Source: Belnapia moabensis DSM 16746 | GTDB taxonomy: Bacteria; Pseudomonadota; Alphaproteobacteria; Acetobacterales; Acetobacteraceae | Direction: 5' to 3' | Length of the DNA stretch: 63,943 bases | NCBI RefSeq assembly: GCF_000745835.1 | Contig: NZ_JQKB01000026.1 | Location: 1 to 63,943, forward strand | Part shown: positions 1 through 10,263 of the stretch, piece after piece | Layout of the letters: every line of letters starts with the position of its first letter | How positions within the stretch are numbered: the first letter of the stretch is position 1 | The notes under the pieces: generated by a model | Told to the model about the DNA's origin: nothing | Seen by the model: only the letters and a program-made list of their open reading frames with translations | Databases searched by the model: none | Made by a program: the position numbers and the translations under genes

Positions 1-81
1 CTTCAAGGCATGGACCTCGCCCCGTAGCTCGTTGAGCTGGTCGCGCTGCTGCACAGGAAGGCCGATTGGATCCGAGGTCAT
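1..81 (-). CDS. Hypothetical protein, N-terminal fragment at window edge
   Basis: Only the first 27 codons are visible; the gene runs off the left edge. The peptide begins MTSDPIGLPVQQRDQ and continues with a charged, helix-prone stretch (QLNELRGEVHAL) that looks like the start of a coiled coil. The ATG is chosen because the reading frame, strand and direction agree with the neighbouring leftward genes of the integrated element; no clear Shine-Dalgarno sequence precedes it. About 205 bases of non-coding sequence separate it from the next gene upstream. No function can be assigned. Confidence 0.5.
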   Translation of the reverse strand, partial: MTSDPIGLPVQQRDQLNELRGEVHALK

Positions 82-286
82 GGGTGCCACCCGCTGCTGG
101 ATCCTAGCACCATCGGCCGAAGCACTGGCGAAAGGGAACCACCCAAATCAAGTCTACCTGCCGCTGCTGATGTCGCGGGCCAGAGCGGTGCTGGATGGAT
201 TCTGGGAGAGCCTCCAAAGCGGCCATGAGCCAGCCTCCCGATCACATGCGATAATGCCGAATTACCACAGGTTAGCCGGGCTTGCC

Positions 287-595
287 TCATTTGGGGTCCA
301 GCTCGCAGCCCCAGTCCTCGGCATCCAGATCCAGCTCGATGGACAGGCGGCGCATGGACTCTGCCATATCGACCCCAAGGGCCAGCGCATTCTCGGGGGC
401 TCTCGCCCGCCTAGCATCATCGGCGATCTTCCGGTGGTGCGCCTCGCAGGCCGGGCACATGCCTGCTACCAGTTCCATGAGCGGCATATCGTATGGGTCC
501 GACTGCCGAGCCCGCGGGATGCTGTGCGTCGCGGTGTGGCGGCAGACATGCTCCACCGTCACCTCCACCATCCGACGCCCAGGTTTCGCCCTCAT
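287..595 (-). CDS. Small Cys/His-rich protein of integrated element, putative zinc-binding
   Basis: 102 residues, not assigned to a named family. Two clusters of potential metal ligands are visible: VCRHTATH near residue 18 and CPACEAHH near residue 49, a spacing that could form one small zinc site. The C-terminal third is acidic and helical (LSIELDLDAEDWGCE). The ATG overlaps the stop of the upstream frameshifted gene as ATGA, which indicates translational coupling and supports this start over the longer open frame. It belongs to the leftward gene block with the RepA-like ATPase. Small zinc-ribbon-like proteins of this size are common on plasmids and ICEs, but the exact role here is unknown. 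Confidence 0.6.
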   Translation of the reverse strand: MRAKPGRRMVEVTVEHVCRHTATHSIPRARQSDPYDMPLMELVAGMCPACEAHHRKIADDARRARAPENALALGVDMAESMRRLSIELDLDAEDWGCELDPK

Positions 596-1126
596 TTCCG
601 CCCCTGTCTTCGCGGAGCCGGTTCCAGCCGCGGTGGTGGGGGTGGTGCCACCTTCGGCTTGAGAGCCCCTAACAGGCGCAACGTGGTGCCCTGCTGGACC
701 ACCTTCACCGGGCCGGCAGGCACCATGGGCACGATGGGCGCAGGCTTTGCCGCTGGCTTGCCCTCTGGAGCCTTCCGCGCCTTGACCGGGGGTTTGTAAC
801 CGCGGGCTTGGCCGCTGCCGCCTCAGCAGCCTTCCTGGCGGCCTTCTCGGCAGCCAGGCCTCACGGGCCGCGATCGCCGCCCGGAACTCCGCCGCCGCGT
901 CGCGGGGCGCAGGCCGGCAGAAGATCGGCTGGCCGAGCTTGTTGACCCCCACCAGCAGGGCGGTACCGGTGCGCTCATGCACGACCGGGCGCAGGTCGGG
1001 CTGCCCCTCCATGGGTTTGACCTGGGCCGCGGCGCGCTTGAGGCGGGAGTACTCGCCGAACTCCAGCACGATGCCCCAGCGCTGGAATAGGAAGCGGCAG
1101 AACTTCCACGAGTGCTTCTCCACCAC
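592..1126 (-). pseudogene. Element gene with two frameshifts in a Lys/Ala/Pro-rich tail
   Basis: A coherent product can be read only by changing frame twice. The N-terminal part (from a GTG at 1126 or 1123; VEKHSWKFCRFLFQRWG onward) is good coding sequence through an AAIAAREAW segment near 850. It then needs a +1 repair at about 847 to read AEKAARKAAEAAAAKPA, and another at about 800 to read KPPVKARKAPEGKPAAKP through to a stop at 592-594. That stop overlaps the next start as ATGA, so the downstream frame is clearly the native one. The repaired protein would be about 178 residues with a histone-H1-like tail. The lesions are either sequencing errors in repetitive GC-rich DNA or genuine decay. 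Family not recognised. Confidence 0.55.
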
Positions 1127-1155
1127 CCAGCCATCCCAGGGTAACTTGCGCTGTA

Positions 1156-1331
1156 TTGCGCCATATCTGCGCCATATCCCCTCCGGGCGGCGTTCTGCGC
1201 CATATGATCGCGCCAAATAATCCTTCTCCGAGGGAGAAGGATTATTTGGCGCATATGGCGCAAGCCGCCCTCCGGCCCCCGGTTTGCGCCATATTGCGCC
1301 ATATGCGCCCCGAACCCCCGGATATGGCGCA
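1156..1331. repeat. Iteron-like array of TGCGCCATAT (5 direct, 2 inverted copies)
   Basis: The 10-mer TGCGCCATAT occurs at 1157-1166, 1168-1177, 1196-1205, 1285-1294 and 1295-1304. Its reverse complement ATATGGCGCA occurs at 1253-1262 and 1322-1331. Two adjacent pairs are spaced 11 and 10 bp apart, about one helical turn. The array lies in the gap between the RepA-like ATPase stop (1344) and the next leftward gene. Clustered short repeats beside a replication ATPase resemble the iterons of plasmid and phage origins. A multi-copy binding site for an element-encoded regulator is the alternative. The repeat is seen directly; the origin role is inferred. Confidence 0.8.
1210..1252. repeat. 20-bp perfect inverted repeat (hairpin with GAG loop) inside the iteron array
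   Basis: GCGCCAAATAATCCTTCTCC at 1210-1229 is followed by a 3-nt GAG loop and its exact reverse complement at 1233-1252. The arms begin and end with GCGCC/GGCGC, the core of the flanking repeats, and their inner part is unusually A/T-rich for this genome. No run of T follows on either strand, so a simple intrinsic terminator is unlikely. A cruciform or single-strand initiation/transfer site, or an RNA hairpin closing the ATPase operon, are the likelier readings. Confidence 0.8.
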
Positions 1332-1343
1332 AACCCAACTGCA

Positions 1344-2615
1344 TCAGACCGGCCGCCGTTTGGAACGATCCACATACAGACCGGACACCGTTTTCCGCTG
1401 CCGGAAATCGGTGTAATCCCGCACAACTAGCAGGCCGTTCTTCAACCATGTGGTGACGATGGCTTTCGCTTGGGTTTCATTCATGCCGAAGCGCTTCACC
1501 AAGTAATGGCCAAGCCACCGGGTCGCCCCGCCCTTGGCGCTGTCGGTGTAGCGCTCGCCCGGACCAGGGCCGCCGCGATCGATCTCGGCCAGCGCCTCAT
1601 CGACATCTGCATCCGAAAGGCGCGAGAACACTCCGGCGGGCTGGTAGGACTCCACCGCCTGGACGTTATCCCCCTCGGGATAATCGGGAGTGCCATTGCC
1701 GAGGTTGACGCTCCGCAGGCGGAACCAGCGCGCCTTGTCCCGCGGCGACAGGTTGGCCTTGGCGCGGGCCAGCCGGGTGTAGAAGGGCCGCTCATCCTCC
1801 GCGATGCCGGAGGTCTCCGCGCTTTTCTCATCCATCGGCGTGAGGGTGTAGGTCACCCGCGAGGCGTTGGTGAGAGCGCCGGCACCGCGCGAGGCTTCGG
1901 CATTGCCGGCTTCGGCCCCTTTGCGGGTATGGTGCGAGGCCAGCATGCCGGCCCCGGTAGCCTGCCCGACCCGGATGATCGCCCGTGCCGCTTCGTTGAC
2001 CTGGGCGTTGTCGTTCTCGTTGAGCATGTGAGCATTGACCCAAGGGTCAACCATCACCGCGCCGATCCCCTCCTCGCGCACGAAGTGGGTCATCGCCTCC
2101 TCATCGGGGTAGACCATCTCGCCCGAACTCAGCGCGGCGAGCACCAGAGGCGCCTCCCGGCCGAACCGCACGAAGACCCGGCCCCGCAACTCGTCCACAT
2201 CCAAGCGGTGGTGCCGGGCGAAGGCCGCCGTCAGCCGGTCGAACTCGTCTTCCGAATCCTCCAGCGAGCAGAACAGCACCCGGCAGCCGCCGGCATGCAC
2301 GCGATCGCCGAGCAGTGGGCGGTTGCACGCCAGGGAGAGGCCGATTCCCATCGTCAGGGAGGTCTTCCCGACGCCGCCGGGAGCGGCCAAGACGGTGAGG
2401 TACCGCCGCAGCAGCAGGTCGCCATAGAGCCACTGCCGGGGCGGGATGCTCCCCGGATCGGGGAAGCGCGCCGGGCGGAACAGGGTGCTCCCAGCACCGC
2501 CCGGATGGACGGTGAAGGGGTTCTGCTTGCGGGGCTCGGGCTCCTCCCAGTACTCCGGGTTCGCCCGCTCGGGGTGAGGGGAGGCGCGAAAAGCGGCGAG
2601 TTCCTCCTCGGTCAT
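1344..2615 (-). CDS. RepA-like AAA-family ATPase (AAA_25 type) of integrated element
   Basis: 423 residues. A RecA-fold ATPase core is visible: Walker A AAPGGVGKTSL near residue 87, a Walker B-like strand AVMVDPWV, and a following LASHHTRKG segment typical of the RepA/AAA_25 helicase-like proteins found on plasmids, prophages and ICEs. The C-terminal 120 residues (ATRWLGHYLVKRFGM, TTWLKNGLLVVRDY) look like a winged-helix DNA-binding module. The ATG at 2615 gives an ATGA overlap with the upstream gene stop and starts MTEEELAAFRASPH; a longer upstream frame exists but is poor coding sequence. Family knowledge suggests a replication or primase-loading role. The adjacent repeat array supports replication, but a regulatory ATPase cannot be excluded. 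Confidence 0.8.
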   Translation of the reverse strand: MTEEELAAFRASPHPERANPEYWEEPEPRKQNPFTVHPGGAGSTLFRPARFPDPGSIPPRQWLYGDLLLRRYLTVLAAPGGVGKTSLTMGIGLSLACNRPLLGDRVHAGGCRVLFCSLEDSEDEFDRLTAAFARHHRLDVDELRGRVFVRFGREAPLVLAALSSGEMVYPDEEAMTHFVREEGIGAVMVDPWVNAHMLNENDNAQVNEAARAIIRVGQATGAGMLASHHTRKGAEAGNAEASRGAGALTNASRVTYTLTPMDEKSAETSGIAEDERPFYTRLARAKANLSPRDKARWFRLRSVNLGNGTPDYPEGDNVQAVESYQPAGVFSRLSDADVDEALAEIDRGGPGPGERYTDSAKGGATRWLGHYLVKRFGMNETQAKAIVTTWLKNGLLVVRDYTDFRQRKTVSGLYVDRSKRRPV

Positions 2616-3100
2616 GCTGCCCTCCGCGACCCGGAGGTCTCGGCCCGCTGCCAACGGAGCAAACGCTCCGCCGCCTCGTGGGGCTCGATCCCCAGGCGGA
2701 AGGCCACCAGCCCGGCCAGCGTGCCGCCCTGGACGGTCTCGCTGTGGACCTGCCGCCAGCCGGTCCACCAGACCCGGCGCAGCCGCCAGTAGCCGGTCCG
2801 CCGGTCGATCAACGCCCCGACGCTCGGCCAGGTATTGCCGAACAGGGACACGAAGCCACTCTGGCTCTCCGGCCACCAGATCAGCTCGCCGGGGCGCCAG
2901 TCATGGCAATGCAGCGGCAGGTCGATCCACCGCATCACCACCGGGAGGCGGGCCAGACCGATGCGGTCCCAGGCGGTCAGGGTAGGGCGGTCCTCCGCCC
3001 GTGCCATCGAGGCCCGAATCCAGTCGTCCGGGCCGTTCAGCGGTGTGTCGCCCCGATCCGCATCTGGATCGTCAACGTAATGGACAGGTTCGTCGTGCAT
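2612..3100 (-). CDS. Hypothetical protein of integrated element
   Basis: About 162 residues with many tryptophans (WRPGELIWWPE, YWRLRRVWWTGWRQ), suggesting a compact aromatic-rich fold. It is the first gene of the leftward block and overlaps the ATPase start by 4 bases, so the two are probably made together. The ATG at 3100 is preferred; an in-frame TTG at 3109 is possible but would place the start inside the dyad that seems to regulate the operon. No family is recognised. Co-occurrence with a RepA-like ATPase suggests a replication or element-maintenance accessory role (inference). Confidence 0.6.
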   Translation of the reverse strand: MHDEPVHYVDDPDADRGDTPLNGPDDWIRASMARAEDRPTLTAWDRIGLARLPVVMRWIDLPLHCHDWRPGELIWWPESQSGFVSLFGNTWPSVGALIDRRTGYWRLRRVWWTGWRQVHSETVQGGTLAGLVAFRLGIEPHEAAERLLRWQRAETSGSRRAA

Positions 3101-3106
3101 GACAGC

Positions 3107-3218
3107 CAACTCACATCGAGTTGCGGAATCGATGTGTTGAAAGCGCAGCGATCTTCTGCCATAAGCGGGACGAGTGCTAGTTTTCCCGCGTGTGGAGAAG
3201 TCTGCACCTTCAACACAC
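3107..3218 (-). promoter_or_regulatory. Nested dyad symmetries upstream of the element operon
   Basis: Three inverted repeats sit just before the first element gene: CAACTC-N5-GAGTTG (3107-3123), CACATCGA-N9-TCGATGTG (3112-3136), and the arms TGTGTTGAA (3133-3141) and TTCAACACA (3209-3217). Overlapping dyads of this spacing at the 5' end of a phage or plasmid operon are typical operators for a dimeric repressor. No repressor gene is in the window, and no convincing -10/-35 pair could be set. Confidence 0.45.
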
Positions 3219-3242
3219 CACAGTTCAGACGACGCCTACGGA

Positions 3243-3276
3243 CCCTCCCTTCCCCAAGGGAGGGTTTCGGCGTTTT
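3243..3276 (+). terminator. Rho-independent terminator-like hairpin at element boundary
   Basis: CCCTCCCTT, a CCCC loop and AAGGGAGGG form a 9-bp perfect stem (3243-3264), followed by TTTCGGCGTTTT. It lies between the element operon and the truncated MFS gene. On the plus strand it could stop transcription arriving from the element side. Confidence 0.6.
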
Positions 3277-3294
3277 AGGGGACTCGTCAGCTAA

Positions 3295-3867
3295 ACGGCA
3301 TGGGGCTATCTCCCGGTTGGACCGTTCACAACTCCTCTAGCAACGACCTGCGCCATCCTCCCCGGATGGGGCGTGACGGGGACGGTGCTGACCGCCGTAC
3401 AATCGACCCTCGCCGCGGGCGGCCAGCCGCTCGCCGGCCCCTTCGCCGCCTGCGGCATGATGCTGATCGGCGTCATCGCCCAGCGCGGCTTCCGCCACGT
3501 CGCGCCGCGGCGGGCGGTGCGGATCGGCCTCGGCATCCTGCTGCTCGGCGCCGGGCTGACCTTCCTCGGCGCGACGGGGGCCGGGATGGCGCCGCTCCTG
3601 CTCGGCGGCGCCGTGGTCGGCATCGGCACCTATGGCTTCGTCTATCCCGGCGGTCTCGCCGCGGTGGCCGAGGCCGCCTCGGGCGAGGAGCGGGCGCGCG
3701 CCGTCGCCGGCTATTTCGTCCTCGCCCATCTGGGCTTCGGCGCGGTGCCGCTGCTGGTCGGCCTGGCGATCGATACCTTTTGCGCCGGGCCCGCCCTGGC
3801 GGGGAGCTGGCTGGCCTTGCTCCTCGCTGCCTGTCTGCTGTGGTGGATTACTTTTCGCAGCGAATGA
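3295..3867 (+). pseudogene. MFS transporter remnant (C-terminal part only)
   Basis: Only the last five or so membrane segments of a 12-segment major facilitator are present. Recognisable are a cytoplasmic loop RGFRHVAPRRAVRIG between two hydrophobic helices, then ILLLGAGLTFLGA, LLLGGAVVGIGTYGFV, the GEERARAVAGYFVLAHLG stretch, and a last helix ending WWITFRSE. The open frame begins after a TAA at 3292, and the coding character becomes convincing around 3349 (CAILPGWGVTGTVL). A GTG at 3373 could start a short protein, but half an MFS domain is unlikely to work. The missing 5' half together with the adjoining element block suggests disruption by integration or a deletion. The 3' end overlaps the convergent protease gene by 20 bases. 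Confidence 0.65.
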
Positions 3868-4912
3868 AGAGCGTGCTGCGGTTGGCGATCTCGCCGACAT
3901 CGGCCGCGCCGCGTTCCGGCCCGCTGCTCTCCGCCACCTGCGGATTGAGGCCCGCACGACGAAGGAAGACCTGCGCCGCCTCCCCCTTCACCGCGAAATT
4001 GATGTTCTGCGCGATATCCCCGGTGACACGGGCGATGCGCTGCGCATTCAGCTTCGAGACGACGACGCCGAGGATATTGCCATGCATGTCGAGCAGCGGC
4101 CCACCCGAGTTGCCCGGCTGCACCTCGGCGCTGATCTGGTACTGGTTGCGGTTGTCGGCGAGGCCGGCGAGCCCGTTGACCTCCCCCCGCGTCAGCTTGG
4201 CATCGGAGGAGAGCAGCCCCGCCAGCGGGAAGCCATAGGCGACGACGCCATCGCCCCGCCGCACCGCCGGCCCGCTGCGGAAGGGCAGCGCCGGCCCCGG
4301 CAGCCCCGGCACCGCGAGCAGGGCAAGGTCGAGATCGTTGTCCACCCGCGCCGGCGGCACTGCGGCAAGCCAGCGCCCATCCGGCGCGCGCATGACGATG
4401 CGGTCGCAGCCATTCACCACATGCTGGTTGGTCAGCACCCGGTCGGGCGCGACGAGGAAGCCGCTGCCGGTCGAGACGTTGCGGGCATTCTGGTTCGGCC
4501 GCTGCTGCGGCACGTTGGAAGGCGGCGGCACCACCGCAGCGGTGGCCGGCGCCGGCTTGCCCGAGGGCAGCGGCCGGCTCGCCGCCTCCAACGCCAGCTC
4601 GCGGTTGGCGCAGATGTCCTGGTTCTGCAGCATCGCCTCCCGCCCATCCTCCAGCACCAGGCGGAGGTCGAAGCGGCAGCCGGCAGCCTCGGCCGGGTTG
4701 ACGCGGAAGCCGCCGCCCGGCGCCAGCGGCCGGTCGGGCGAGAGCAGGTTGCGCCCCCAGTCGCTCGCCGCGCCGCGCGGCGTGCGGACGGCGTTCAGCT
4801 CCTTCGCCGGCACGCCGGTGCGGTTCACCACATGGAAGGGCTGTCCCTGGGCCAAGGCAGCGCCCGGCAGGAGCAGGAGGAGGAGCAGCGCGAGGCGGAA
4901 CGGGTGCGGCAT
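3848..4912 (-). CDS. Secreted trypsin-like serine protease (S1C/DegP-like core)
   Basis: 354 residues. The N-terminus is a signal peptide (LLLLLLLPGAALAQG), so the enzyme should act in the periplasm. A catalytic triad typical of trypsin-like peptidases is visible: His in LTNQHVV near residue 162, Asp in NDLDLALL near 193, and Ser in QPGNSGGPL near 270. No PDZ domain follows, unlike classic DegP/HtrA proteins, and a roughly 130-residue N-terminal region with two cysteines precedes the protease fold. The chosen ATG opens directly into the signal peptide; an upstream in-frame ATG would add a non-signal stretch. It is transcribed leftward and ends inside the MFS remnant. The substrate is unknown. 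Confidence 0.85.
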   Translation of the reverse strand: MPHPFRLALLLLLLLPGAALAQGQPFHVVNRTGVPAKELNAVRTPRGAASDWGRNLLSPDRPLAPGGGFRVNPAEAAGCRFDLRLVLEDGREAMLQNQDICANRELALEAASRPLPSGKPAPATAAVVPPPSNVPQQRPNQNARNVSTGSGFLVAPDRVLTNQHVVNGCDRIVMRAPDGRWLAAVPPARVDNDLDLALLAVPGLPGPALPFRSGPAVRRGDGVVAYGFPLAGLLSSDAKLTRGEVNGLAGLADNRNQYQISAEVQPGNSGGPLLDMHGNILGVVVSKLNAQRIARVTGDIAQNINFAVKGEAAQVFLRRAGLNPQVAESSGPERGAADVGEIANRSTLFIRCEK

Positions 4913-4944
4913 GGCTGGGGATGTCGGACGCGGGCGCGGCATAG

Positions 4945-5662
4945 TCAATCGCCCGGGGCGTGACGCCGCAGCGCCTCGGCCAGCGCCCCCACCATCGCCG
5001 CCGCGGCGGCCGCCCCGCGCGCGCCCATCGGCTGCGGCACCGCCTGCCAGCGGCCGGGGAAGGCGGCCTCCAGCTCCGCCCGCAGCACCCGCGCCACGCC
5101 AAGGCCGATCACCACCACCCCCGCCGGCCCGAGCGCCGGCAGCACCACGCCATGATGCAGCCGCCAGCTCTCCCGCAGCGCCGCGCCGTAAGCCGCCGGC
5201 GACACCCGCGCCCCGCCCGGCCCGGCGACCGCCACCAGCGAGGCATCGGTCAGCCAGACCCCCCTTCGCCGCAGCCGCTCCAGCAAGGCGAGCTTGGCAG
5301 CAAGCCGCGCCTCCACCGCCGGGAAGGCCGCGCGGGTCGGCGCCGTGCTGCCCTCGGCCGCGGCAAGCAGGCGCCAGTATTGCGGCGTCCCTGCATTGCG
5401 GGCCACCGCGGGCGCCAGCGAAGGCTCGCCATAGGCCGGGCAATAGAGATGCCGCACGAAGCCCGCCACCATCGGCCAGCCCGGCGCCGGCCCCAGCGGC
5501 ACCGCCAGCTCCTCCGCCGAGCCCGCCATATGGCTCTCAGCCAGCAGCAGCAGGCGAAGCCGCTCCGGCCGCCAAGCCTGGCGCCAGGCCTCGACGGCGA
5601 TGGCAACCTCTGGCGGTTCCAGCCCTTGACCCTCCCATTGTGGGAGGCCCCATATCCCCGCC

Positions 5663-5664
<2 letters not shown>
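4945..5664 (-). CDS. Conserved hypothetical protein divergent from copA
   Basis: 239 residues, no family recognised. Visible features are RLRLLLLAESHMAG near residue 38, an Ala/Arg-rich middle (EARLAAKLALLERLRRRGVWL) and GPAGVVVIGLGVARVL near the C-terminus. The first motif and overall size recall uracil-DNA-glycosylase-like folds, but no catalytic signature can be confirmed. Its ATG is on the opposite strand of the same CATG that carries the copA start, and a GGGAGGGG Shine-Dalgarno-like sequence lies 10 bases upstream of it, inside copA. The copA promoter therefore lies within this gene. A start further in is possible, but no better codon is obvious. Confidence 0.6.
5626..5656 (+). promoter_or_regulatory. 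CueR-type copper-responsive promoter of copA
   Basis: A -35 TTGACC (5626-5631) and a -10 CATATC (5651-5656) are separated by 19 bp, the lengthened spacer of MerR-family promoters. The spacer contains the dyad CCTCCC-ATTGT-GGGAGG. This matches the architecture of the E. coli copA promoter (TTGACC, CCTTCC-type dyad, 19-bp spacer). The cueR gene is in the operon it would control. The predicted transcription start, 6-7 bases after the -10, falls on or beside the A of the copA ATG at 5663, which implies a leaderless mRNA. Confidence 0.8.
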
Positions 5665-7983
<2,319 letters not shown>

Positions 7984-7987
<4 letters not shown>

Positions 7988-8385
7988 CCGCTAGCATCGG
8001 CGAGGCCGCCCGCGCCTCCGGCGTCTCGGAGAAGATGATCCGCCACTATGAGTCGATCGGCCTGCTCCGCCCCGCCCGCGAGGCGAACGGCTACCGCCGC
8101 TACGCCGAGGCCGACATCGCCGTGCTGCGTTTCATCCGCCACGCCCGCGACCTCGCCTTCCCGCTGGAGGAGGTGCGGCGCCTGCTCGCCCTCTGGCAGG
8201 ACCGGGGCCGGGCCAGCGCCGAGGTCCGCGCCATCGCCCTCGCCCATGTCGCCGCGCTGGAGGAGAAGGCCGAAAGCCTCCGCCGCATGGCCGAGAGCCT
8301 CCGTCACCTGGCCGCGCACTGCCACGGCGATGCCCGGCCCGACTGCCCCATCCTCGATGGTCTGGAAGGAAAGCACCCATGTTGA
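7984..8385 (+). CDS. cueR: Copper-sensing MerR-family regulator CueR
   Basis: 133 residues. An N-terminal winged helix-turn-helix ([24 protein letters not shown]) is followed by the dimerisation helix and a C-terminal metal loop. [15 protein letters not shown] holds the two cysteines with the spacing of the Cu(I)-binding pair of CueR. It would bind the dyad upstream of copA and activate when copper is bound. The ATG at 7984 overlaps the copA stop by 4 bases; an in-frame GTG at 7975 is less likely. Placing the regulator inside the operon, between pump and chaperone, gives autoregulation. Its end overlaps the copZ start. Confidence 0.93.
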
Positions 8386-8579
8386 CCCTGCATGTCGAAG
8401 GCATGAGCTGCGGCCATTGCGTTCGCGCCGTGACCGAGGCCATCCGCGCGCTCGACCCTCGGGCGGAGGTCGCCATCGACCTCGCCACCGGCACCGTCCG
8501 GGCGGAAACCGGGGCCGAGCCGAAGGCGGTCACCGCCGCCGTGGAGGAAGAGGGCTACAAGGTCACAAGCGCCGCTTGA
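8379..8579 (+). CDS. copZ: Copper chaperone CopZ (heavy-metal-associated domain protein)
   Basis: 66 residues forming a single ferredoxin-like metal-binding domain with the copper motif GMSCGHC near residue 8. It would carry Cu(I) in the cytoplasm and hand it to the metal domains of CopA. The ATG overlaps the end of cueR by 7 bases and is preceded by a GGAAGGAAAG Shine-Dalgarno region. It is the last gene of the copA-cueR-copZ operon; trpS starts 32 bases downstream. Confidence 0.92.
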   Translation: MLTLHVEGMSCGHCVRAVTEAIRALDPRAEVAIDLATGTVRAETGAEPKAVTAAVEEEGYKVTSAA

Positions 8580-8611
8580 CCTGCGGGTCCGGCGGGTGGA
8601 TCAACCGCGCC

Positions 8612-9613
8612 ATGCAGCGCGTCTTCTCCGGCATCCAGCCCTCCGGCATCCCGACCCTCGGCAACTACCTGGGCGCCATCCGCAACTGGGTGCCGTTGCA
8701 GGAGACGCATGACGCGATCTATTGCGTCGTCGACCTGCACGCCATCACCGTCTGGCAGGACCCCAAGGAGCTGGCGGCCCAGACGCGGGAGATGGCCGCG
8801 GCGCTGATCGCCTGCGGGCTCGACCCGAAGCGCTGCATCCTTTTCATCCAGAGCCATGTCCACGCCCATGCGCGGCTGGCCTGGATCTTCAACTGCGTCG
8901 CCCGGCTCGGCTGGCTGAACCGGATGACCCAGTTCAAGGACAAGGCCGGCAAGGACCGCGAGGCCGCCTCCTCCGGCCTCTATGTCTATCCGAACCTCAT
9001 GGCCGCCGACATCCTGGCCTACAAGGCGACGCTGGTGCCGGTCGGCGACGACCAGAAGCAGCACCTGGAGCTGGCCAACGACATCGCCGAGAAGTTCAAC
9101 CACGACTTCTCCGCTGAGGGCTTTTTCCCTCGCATCGAGCCGCTGATCCAGGGCGTCGCCGCCCGCGTCATGTCGCTCCGCGATGGCACGAAGAAGATGT
9201 CGAAGTCGTCCCCCTCCGACCAGTCGCGCATCAACTTGACCGACGACGCCGACGCCATCGCGTTGAAGGTCCGCCGCGCCCGCACCGACCCGGAGCCATT
9301 GCCCGAGGCGGTTGCCGGGCTCGAAGGCCGCGCCGAGGCGCGCAACCTTGTCGGCATCCTTGCCGCCATCACCGGCACCACGCCCGATGGCGTGCTGCGC
9401 GAGCATGGCGGGAAGGGCTTCGGCGCCTTCAAGGAGGTGCTGGCCGAGGCGCTGGTCGCGCATCTCTCGCCGATCCAGGCCGAGATGCGCCGCCTGCTGG
9501 ACGACCCGGCCTCGCTCGACGCTGCGCTGCGCCTCGGCGCCGACCGGGCGGCGGCCATCGCCGACCCCATTGTCACCGAGGCCGAGCGCATCGTCGGCTT
9601 CCTGCCGCGGTAA
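8612..9613 (+). CDS. trpS: Tryptophanyl-tRNA synthetase
   Basis: 333 residues, the usual length for bacterial class Ic TrpRS. It charges tRNA-Trp in the cytoplasm. The HIGH-equivalent motif is [12 protein letters not shown] near residue 10 and the KMSKS loop is [10 protein letters not shown] near residue 192. The start is set at the ATG that opens [12 protein letters not shown], as in homologues; the longer upstream frame crosses copZ. It sits alone between the copper operon and an MlaC-like gene, 62 bases before the latter. Confidence 0.95.
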   Translation: MQRVFSGIQPSGIPTLGNYLGAIRNWVPLQETHDAIYCVVDLHAITVWQDPKELAAQTREMAAALIACGLDPKRCILFIQSHVHAHARLAWIFNCVARLGWLNRMTQFKDKAGKDREAASSGLYVYPNLMAADILAYKATLVPVGDDQKQHLELANDIAEKFNHDFSAEGFFPRIEPLIQGVAARVMSLRDGTKKMSKSSPSDQSRINLTDDADAIALKVRRARTDPEPLPEAVAGLEGRAEARNLVGILAAITGTTPDGVLREHGGKGFGAFKEVLAEALVAHLSPIQAEMRRLLDDPASLDAALRLGADRAAAIADPIVTEAERIVGFLPR

Positions 9614-9675
9614 AGCCTGATGTGATCCCGGTCCCGGATCGCAGGCCGGGGCCACCCCATGCTAGAGGGCGCCGC

Positions 9676-10263
9676 ATGAACACGCCCTCCCGCCGCACCC
9701 TGCTCGCCGCGCTCGCGGCCCTCTCCCTCGCTCCCGCCGCCCGGGCGCAGACGGCGCCGATCGAGCGGCTCAACGCCGCCCTGCTCGATGTGATGAGGAA
9801 CGCCCGCAGCCTCGGCGTCCGCGGGCGGGAGCAGCGGCTGCGGCCGGTGATGGAGCAGGTCTTCAACCTGCCGGCCATGACGCGCATCGCCGTCGGCCCG
9901 TCCTGGACCACCATCTCCCCGGCCGACCAGCAGGCGCTGGTGGCGGCCTTCAGCGACTGGTCCATCGCCACCTATGCCAACCGCTTCGACGGCTATGGCG
10001 GCGAGAGCTTCGAGATCCAGGGCAGCACGCCGCGCCCGAACGGCGACGTGCTGGTCGAGACCCGCATCCTCCGCCCAAGCGACTCGCCGGTGCAGATCAA
10101 CTACCTGCTGCGCGAGGGCCGCATCGTCGATGTCTACCTGACGGGCACGATCAGCGAGCTGGCCAGCCGCCGCTCCGAATTCGCCGGCCTGCTCCGCGAC
10201 GGCGGGGCACAGCGGCTGGTCGCCGAGCTGCGGCGGCGGACGGCGGAGGCGCTGCGGGGCTGA
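9676..10263 (+). CDS. MlaC/Ttg2D-family periplasmic phospholipid-binding protein (HpnM-like)
   Basis: 195 residues with a twin-arginine-like signal peptide (SRRTLLAALAALSLAPAARA), so periplasmic. The body follows the MlaC/Ttg2 family pattern: an IERLNAALLDVMRNA opening helix, FNLPAMTRIAVGPSW near residue 65, and the closing ISYL-like strand INYLLREGRIVDVYL. MlaC shuttles phospholipids between MlaA at the outer membrane and the inner-membrane MlaFEDB transporter; the hopanoid-linked version is HpnM. mlaA and the hpn cluster lie 11 kb away in this window, which fits either assignment. The ATG after AGAGGGCGCCGC is chosen because it opens into the signal peptide. Confidence 0.8.
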   Translation: MNTPSRRTLLAALAALSLAPAARAQTAPIERLNAALLDVMRNARSLGVRGREQRLRPVMEQVFNLPAMTRIAVGPSWTTISPADQQALVAAFSDWSIATYANRFDGYGGESFEIQGSTPRPNGDVLVETRILRPSDSPVQINYLLREGRIVDVYLTGTISELASRRSEFAGLLRDGGAQRLVAELRRRTAEALRG

